In this document: piece after piece, positions 6,288 through 10,655 of the stretch
Position numbering within the stretch: the first letter of the stretch is position 1
How the letters are laid out: each line of letters begins with the position of its first letter
From: Phycisphaerales bacterium UBA966
GTDB lineage: Bacteria; Planctomycetota; Phycisphaerae; Phycisphaerales; SM1A02
NCBI GenBank assembly: GCA_002292895.1
Contig: DBCE01000185.1
Coordinates: 1-10,655 of the forward strand
Length of the DNA: 10,655 nucleotides
Direction of reading: 5' to 3'
Notes under the pieces: model-generated
What the model saw: the letters and a program-made list of their open reading frames with translations, nothing else
Databases searched by the model: none
What the model was told of the DNA's origin: nothing
Made by a program: the position numbers and the translations under genes

Positions 6288-8570
6288 TTAGTGCTGAGCT
6301 GGAGCGCCCTCGCGGTCACGGCGTCCGCCATCGCGGCCACCATCACGGCCGCCATCGCGACGACCACGGTCTCCACCGCCACCACCGCCGCCGCCGCCTT
6401 CGCCACCACCACTGCCGCCGGCTGGGGCCTCAAGCAGGGCCTTGCGGCTCAGCTTGATGCGACCGCTGTCGTCGACGTTGATGACCTTGACCTTGACGAC
6501 GTCGCCGATCTTGACGACTTCCGTGACGTTCTTCACGAACCCGTGCGCCAGTTCCGAGACGTGGCACATGCCGTCGGTTCCGGGGACGAGTTCGATGAAG
6601 CAACCGAAGTCCTTGATCGAGATGACCTTGCCGTCGTAGATCGAGCCAAGCTTGATCTCCGCACCGAGCGCCTCGACTTCGGCACGCGCCTGGGCGGCCT
6701 TCTCGCTGTCGGCGCATGCGATGAACACGGTTCCATCCTCTTCGACGTCGATCTGGGCGCCCGTGCGCTCCTGGATGCCACGGATCATCTTGCCGCCTGG
6801 TCCGATCAACTTGCCGATCTTCTCGGGGTCGATCTTGACGGTGATGATGCGCGGTGCGAACTTGGAGATGTCGCCGCGTGGTTCAGCGATCACAGCTTCC
6901 ATCTGCCCGATGATGTCGATGCGTCCCTTGCGGGCGATCTCAAAGATCGTGGTGATTTCCTCGATCGAAAGGCCGCGGGCCTTCAGATCAAGCTGGATGC
7001 CAGTGATTCCCTCGCGGGTGCCGCTGACCTTGAAGTCCATCTCGCCGAAGAAGTCTTCTTCGCCGATGATGTCGATCACGTGGCCAACCTTGCCCTCCGA
7101 AGAGGTGAAGCGACCAACGCTGATGCCGGCGCAGGTGGCCTTGATAGGCACGCCTGCATCCATCAGTGCCAAGCAGCCGCCGCAAACACTGGCCATCGAG
7201 CTTGAGCCGTTCGACTCAGTGATCTCGCTGATCAGGCGCACGGTGTACGGGAACTCCACCGGATCTGGCAGAATCGCGCGGAGGCTGCGCTCTGCGAGTG
7301 CTCCGTGACCCTGCTCGCGACGTCCTGGTCCCATGATGCGGCCAGCTTCGCCGGTGCAGAATGGAGGGAAGTTGTAGTGCAGGTAGAACTTCTTGGCGTA
7401 CTCAGGCATCAGACCGTCGACGATTTGCTCGTCCTTGATGGTGCCGAGTGTGCAGGTCACAATGCTCTGCGTCTCGCCGCGTTGGAAGAAGGCGCTGCCG
7501 TGCGTGCGCGGGAGGACAGAGACCTCCATATCGAGCTTGCGGATCTGATCCTTGGTGCGACCGTCCGGACGGATGCCGTGGTTGGAGACGAGGTCGTGGG
7601 TGACCTTCTTCTCCATGATGCGCATGGCTTCCTTGGCTTCCTTGGCGCGCTTGTCAGCGTTCTGCCAAGTGCTGAAGGAGATTTCGCCGGTTGGCATCGC
7701 AAAGAATGTGTCGAGCACATACTTCTTGACTTCGTCCACCTTGGCGTTGCGCTCTTTCTTGCCGTTGATCTTGCGCGCTTCCTTCATGGAGTCGTATGCC
7801 TTCTCCTTGACGAGCTTCATGACTTCTTCTGATGGGAGAACTGGTGTGCCCATGGAGTGCGCTGGTGCGCCGCTCTTGGTGCGCAGTTCTTCAATCAGGG
7901 CCAGGATCGGCTTGATGCCGTGCTCAAGACCGAAGGCAATTGCCTCCAGCATGGTCTTCTCATCGACTTCGGCGGCGCCGACTTCGATCATGTTGATGCC
8001 GTCCTTGTGACCGGAGAGCACCAAGTCGATGTCGCTGTAATCAAGCTGCGCCACGGTTGGGTTGATGATGAAGGTCGAGCCTTGTTCAGTGATGACGCGA
8101 CCGACGCGCACGGTGGCGATCGGGCCTTGGAAAGGGGCGTCGGTCAGGCTCAGTGCGGCGCTGGCGCCGGTGCAGGCGAGCACGTCGCTGTCGTTCTGCG
8201 TGTCGTGGCTGAGCACGATGCACTGCAATTGGATTTCGTCGATGAAGCCATCTGGGAAGAGCGGACGGATCGGGCGATCCATCATTCGCATGGTCAGGAC
8301 TTCCTTCTCGCTTGGGGCGCCTTCGCGCTTCTTAAAGCCGCCTGGGTACTTACCGGCGGCGGAGGTGCGCTCGCGGTAATCGCAGGTCAGGGGGAAGAAG
8401 TCGATGCCAGCGCGCGGGTTGGCGCGGACGGCGGTGCACAGGACGACGGTGTCGCCGTAACTGGCGACAACTGCTCCGTGGGCGAGCTTGGCAACCTTGC
8501 CGGTTTCGAATCGCAGCGTACGGCCGCCGATTTCACGTTCAACAATGACATGCTTCTTGGTACTGGACAT
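6288..8570 (-). CDS. pnp: Polyribonucleotide nucleotidyltransferase (PNPase)
   Basis: PNPase degrades RNA 3' to 5' by phosphorolysis and can also add nucleotides; it acts as a ring-shaped trimer, often in the degradosome. In the 760-residue product the first RNase PH domain covers about 8-140 (MRMMDRPIRPLFPDGF). A helical linker follows, and the second RNase PH domain covers about 325-545. The latter has RTHGSAFFQRGETQS, SEITESNGSSSMASVCGG and GEEDFFGEMDFKVSGTREG, which keeps the two metal-binding Asp residues and the Lys of the active site. Next are a KH domain (IGKLIGPGGKMIRGI, near 585-599) and an S1 domain (about 642-712). It ends in a Gly/Arg/Asp-rich tail from about 717. I prefer the ATG at 8570 because GAGG lies 10 nt upstream; the ATG at 8579 is only 1 nt from that site. 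It follows rpsO with 184 nt between, the arrangement usual in bacteria. Confidence 0.97.
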   Translation of the reverse strand: MSSTKKHVIVEREIGGRTLRFETGKVAKLAHGAVVASYGDTVVLCTAVRANPRAGIDFFPLTCDYRERTSAAGKYPGGFKKREGAPSEKEVLTMRMMDRPIRPLFPDGFIDEIQLQCIVLSHDTQNDSDVLACTGASAALSLTDAPFQGPIATVRVGRVITEQGSTFIINPTVAQLDYSDIDLVLSGHKDGINMIEVGAAEVDEKTMLEAIAFGLEHGIKPILALIEELRTKSGAPAHSMGTPVLPSEEVMKLVKEKAYDSMKEARKINGKKERNAKVDEVKKYVLDTFFAMPTGEISFSTWQNADKRAKEAKEAMRIMEKKVTHDLVSNHGIRPDGRTKDQIRKLDMEVSVLPRTHGSAFFQRGETQSIVTCTLGTIKDEQIVDGLMPEYAKKFYLHYNFPPFCTGEAGRIMGPGRREQGHGALAERSLRAILPDPVEFPYTVRLISEITESNGSSSMASVCGGCLALMDAGVPIKATCAGISVGRFTSSEGKVGHVIDIIGEEDFFGEMDFKVSGTREGITGIQLDLKARGLSIEEITTIFEIARKGRIDIIGQMEAVIAEPRGDISKFAPRIITVKIDPEKIGKLIGPGGKMIRGIQERTGAQIDVEEDGTVFIACADSEKAAQARAEVEALGAEIKLGSIYDGKVISIKDFGCFIELVPGTDGMCHVSELAHGFVKNVTEVVKIGDVVKVKVINVDDSGRIKLSRKALLEAPAGGSGGGEGGGGGGGGGDRGRRDGGRDGGRDGGRRDREGAPAQH

Positions 8571-8681
8571 TTGCTTCATTCCTCTTTCTAAAGTGATGCT
8601 CTAACGCGTTTAATAATTTTGGACGGGGTGTCTTGGTATGCAAATAGACGACAGCCACCCGCCTTCGGGACAGGAGCCACG

Positions 8682-8715
8682 GCGCAGTAAAGACTTCGTT
8701 CTATGAAGGCTGCGC
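8682..8715 (-). other. Hairpin in the rpsO-pnp intergenic RNA, possible processing site
   Basis: The outer arms GCGCAG and CTGCGC (8682-8687 and 8710-8715) enclose an inner stem CTTC/GAAG (8694-8697 and 8705-8708), making a two-tier hairpin. A smaller GCCGC-AAT-GCGGC hairpin lies at 8726-8738. Neither has a U-tract, so they are poor terminators. In Escherichia coli, hairpins at this place are cut by RNase III and PNPase then represses its own synthesis. A similar role here is inference. Confidence 0.35.
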
Positions 8716-8754
8716 GATGCCAACTGCCGCAATGCGGCGGTGCGGCTGCAAGCC

Positions 8755-9024
8755 TTACTTGCGAAGACCGAGACGCTTGATGAGGGTCTGGTACCGATCG
8801 CGGTCAGTGCGCGCGAGGTAGGTGAGCAGACGGTTACGGCGACCAACCATGAACAACAGGCCGCGGCGGCCGTGATGATCCTTGGGGTTTGCCTTGAAGT
8901 GGTCCTGCAGCGTGGTGATGCGCTCGCTGAGGATGGCCACTTGGACTTCCGGAGATCCGGTGTCAGTAGCGTGGGTGCGGTTGACGCTGATGACAGCGGC
9001 TTTTTTCGTTGCGGAGATCGACAT
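8755..9024 (-). CDS. rpsO: 30S ribosomal protein S15
   Basis: S15 binds the central domain of 16S rRNA early in assembly of the small subunit and takes part in an intersubunit bridge. The 89-residue product is the standard length. It shows the family core: TGSPEVQVAILSERI near 22-36, then DHHGRRGLLFMVGRRNRLL near 48-66, and the C-terminal LGLRK. This is the bacterial form, not the longer archaeal one. The ATG at 9024 is the only sensible start. AAGGAAAG lies upstream but 10-12 nt away, rather far. The gene is first in an apparent rpsO-pnp unit. In several bacteria S15 represses its own mRNA, but I see no defined pseudoknot in the ~30-nt leader. Confidence 0.98.
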   Translation of the reverse strand: MSISATKKAAVISVNRTHATDTGSPEVQVAILSERITTLQDHFKANPKDHHGRRGLLFMVGRRNRLLTYLARTDRDRYQTLIKRLGLRK

Positions 9025-9059
9025 TGCTTCTGGCTTTCCTTGCTTGAATTGAGCCGCGT

Positions 9060-9087
9060 AGTGTAGTGAATCCGCCGCTTAACTCAA
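9060..9087 (-). promoter_or_regulatory. Candidate promoter of rpsO
   Basis: On the minus strand, TTGAGT (9082-9087) and TACACT (9060-9065) are 16 nt apart, each matching four of six consensus bases. Transcription would start near 9053, leaving a leader of about 29 nt. It sits in the 122-bp divergent gap to the carboxylase gene. Confidence 0.4.
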
Positions 9088-9146
9088 GCCGGGGGAGCGA
9101 TGAGCGTTATCAGGACGGACGAAACCGCCGTATCCTTCGTTCCATC

Positions 9147-10655
9147 ATGGCAGACGCCCCTTCCGCCGCCCCAACAGGACTTCACGGGGCGATCGCCCAA
9201 TTCATCGCCGAAAGCGCCAAGATCGAGCAAGGCGGTGGTCCGTCGGGCATCGAACGACAGCATCGTCATGGCCGATTGACCGCACGGGAGCGGATCGCGC
9301 TGCTTGTGGACGCTGGGACTGCGTTCACGGAACTGGGATTGTTTTCGGCGTGGAACATGTACCGCGAATACGGCGGCGCACCTGCAGCAGGTGTGATCAC
9401 TGGCATCGGCACGGTGCAGGGACGGTTGGTGATGATCATTGCTAATGACGCCACCGTGAAAGCTGGGGCGTTCTTTCCGATGACCTGCAAGAAGATCATT
9501 CGCGCGCAGGTGATTGCTGAGCGCGCTCGGTTGCCGCTCTTGTATTTGGTTGACAGTGCGGGCGTGTTCTTGCCGTTGCAGGAAGACGTGTTCCCTGACA
9601 CGGATGATTTCGGTCGAATTTTCCGCAACAACGCTGTGTTTAGTGCCATGGGCATTCCGCAGTACGCCGCCATCATGGGCAATTGTGTGGCGGGCGGCGG
9701 ATACTTGCCGGTGCTCTGCGACACACTGTTGATGACTGAGGGAAGCGGTCTGTATCTGGCAGGTCCAGCGCTCGTAAAGGCGGCGATCGGTCAAGAGGTT
9801 TCCAGCGAGGATTTGGGCGGCGCAGCCATGCACGCACAGATCTCCGGAACGATTGATTTCCGCGAGAAGGATGATCCGGCGTGCATCACACGCTTGCGCA
9901 GTTTGCTGCAGGCGAGCCGTGCCGCGTTGCCGGCGCCGACGCCAGCGGTTGCTTCGGTGCAGCCTTCGCGCGCGCCGACGGAAGTGACTTCGGTGATTCG
10001 CGTTGAGCCTGGCCAGCAGTACGACATGACCGAGTTGTTGGGCTGCCTTGTCGATGCAAACAGCATGGATGAGTATCGCGCTGAGTTTGGGCAGTCGCTC
10101 GTCTGTGGTTACGCGCGCATTGGCGGATTCGCGCTTGGAATCGTGGCAAATCAGAAGAAGTTGACACAGAAGAAAATGGCTGGCGGCAAGGCTGGTCCTT
10201 CGGTTGCCACCAACATGCCTGCGGTCATTTATGACGACAGTGCTGACAAGGCTGCGCGCTTCATCATGGATTGCAATCAGCGCAAGATCCCAATCCTCTT
10301 TGTGCACGACACCAACGGATTCATGGTGGGGCGCGATAGCGAACAAGGCGGCATCATCCGCTCGGGCGCCAAGATGGTGAACGCGATGGCCAACTGTGTA
10401 GTTCCCAAGTTGGTGTTGATTGTTGGTGGAAGTTACGGCGCGGGCAATTACGCCATGTGTGGACGTGCCTTTGATCCGCTACTGACGCTAGCGTGGCCCA
10501 ATGCCAAGTGCAGCGTGATGGGTGCGGCGCAGGCAGCGAGCACCTTGCTGCAGATTGACCTGGCAGCGCGCGAACGCAAAGGCGAGAAGATCGACGAGGG
10601 TATGCGCGCGCAGTTACTCGAAGCGATCACGCGCAGCTATTCCGAACAGCAGGAC
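9147..10655 (+). CDS. Acyl-CoA carboxylase carboxyltransferase subunit, methylcrotonyl-CoA carboxylase beta-like (partial)
   Basis: This biotin-dependent carboxyltransferase moves CO2 from carboxybiotin to an acyl-CoA. The frame is open for 503 codons to the window edge; about 30 C-terminal residues are probably missing. It has two crotonase-like halves. The N-terminal half carries HGRLTARERI, FLPLQEDVFPD, FGRIFRNNAVFSAMGIPQ and the oxyanion-type GNCVAGGGYLPVL near 178-190, then LAGPALVKAAIGQEVSSEDLGG. The C-terminal half carries GFMVGRDSEQGG and GGSYGAGNYAMCGRAF at 427-442. The FLPLQ, FGRIF, LAGPALVKA and GAGNYAMCGRA segments match methylcrotonyl-CoA carboxylase beta better than propionyl-CoA carboxylase beta. 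That would place it in leucine/isovalerate breakdown, but geranyl-CoA or another substrate is possible. The biotin-bearing alpha subunit is not in the window. The ATG at 9147 has no Shine-Dalgarno site, but the homologous N-terminus fits it. Confidence 0.9.
   Translation, partial: MADAPSAAPTGLHGAIAQFIAESAKIEQGGGPSGIERQHRHGRLTARERIALLVDAGTAFTELGLFSAWNMYREYGGAPAAGVITGIGTVQGRLVMIIANDATVKAGAFFPMTCKKIIRAQVIAERARLPLLYLVDSAGVFLPLQEDVFPDTDDFGRIFRNNAVFSAMGIPQYAAIMGNCVAGGGYLPVLCDTLLMTEGSGLYLAGPALVKAAIGQEVSSEDLGGAAMHAQISGTIDFREKDDPACITRLRSLLQASRAALPAPTPAVASVQPSRAPTEVTSVIRVEPGQQYDMTELLGCLVDANSMDEYRAEFGQSLVCGYARIGGFALGIVANQKKLTQKKMAGGKAGPSVATNMPAVIYDDSADKAARFIMDCNQRKIPILFVHDTNGFMVGRDSEQGGIIRSGAKMVNAMANCVVPKLVLIVGGSYGAGNYAMCGRAFDPLLTLAWPNAKCSVMGAAQAASTLLQIDLAARERKGEKIDEGMRAQLLEAITRSYSEQQD

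Noticed and set aside
6298..6430. Short-period GC repeats that might be a CRISPR or satellite array
   Set aside because: The 12-nt and 3-nt periodicity comes from codons for the Gly/Arg tail of PNPase, in frame and with no spacers.
6249..7205. A 318-codon plus-strand open frame opposite pnp
   Set aside because: It overlaps the pnp terminator and the conserved KH, S1 and tail coding. Its Ala/Thr and Asp/Leu-rich translation is a mirror of the pnp codons.
7857..8591. A 244-codon plus-strand open frame opposite the start of pnp
   Set aside because: It is antisense to the conserved first RNase PH domain, with no recognisable motif or ribosome site.
8588..8640. A possible promoter just upstream of pnp (TTGCAT followed by AAAATT)
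   Set aside because: The -35 is fair, but no acceptable -10 box is found at 16-18 nt. Read-through from rpsO is the simpler explanation.
9084..10346. A 420-codon minus-strand open frame opposite the carboxylase gene
   Set aside because: The plus strand encodes an unmistakable carboxyltransferase through the whole stretch. The antisense translation is rich in His, Arg and Cys with no domain pattern, as expected of a shadow frame in GC-rich coding DNA.

Overview
The window is bacterial and about 58% GC by eye. It carries seven confident genes, plus one unrecognised gene cut by the left edge. A bacterial S15 gene (rpsO) followed by a bacterial polynucleotide phosphorylase gene (pnp), a cold-shock-domain protein and a two-component histidine kinase rule out an archaeon. 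Even so, the window holds a complete two-gene DNA topoisomerase VI operon, an enzyme typical of archaea and plants and rare in bacteria. Topoisomerase VI in a bacterial core-gene setting, together with weak or absent Shine-Dalgarno sites at several starts, suggests Planctomycetota, perhaps Phycisphaerae. That assignment is inference and was not tested by any search.

Layout, left to right: (1) positions 1-306, minus strand, the N-terminal part of an unrecognised protein running off the left edge. (2) ndk (nucleoside diphosphate kinase), minus, with a strong hairpin terminator at 521-553. (3) Divergent from ndk, on the plus strand, top6B and top6A (topoisomerase VI subunits B and A), 48 nt apart. 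(4) Convergent with top6A, on the minus strand, a membrane-anchored histidine kinase preceded by a small cold-shock-domain protein; several hairpins lie between them. (5) rpsO and pnp, minus, in the order conserved across bacteria, closed by a classic terminator at 6230-6258. (6) Divergent from rpsO, on the plus strand, the first 503 codons of an acyl-CoA carboxylase carboxyltransferase subunit resembling methylcrotonyl-CoA carboxylase beta, cut by the right edge.

Functionally this is mostly housekeeping: nucleotide balance (Ndk), DNA topology (topoisomerase VI), ribosome and RNA turnover (S15, PNPase), an RNA-binding cold-shock protein, signalling, and probably branched-chain acyl-CoA catabolism. 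No mobile element, CRISPR array, tRNA or rRNA was seen. The most unusual content is the bacterial topoisomerase VI pair with its long basic tail on subunit B, the tandem TGATCA repeats at the B/A junction, the Gly/Arg-rich tail of PNPase, and the hairpin cluster between the cold-shock gene and the kinase. I did not find a convincing wholly new multi-gene system.
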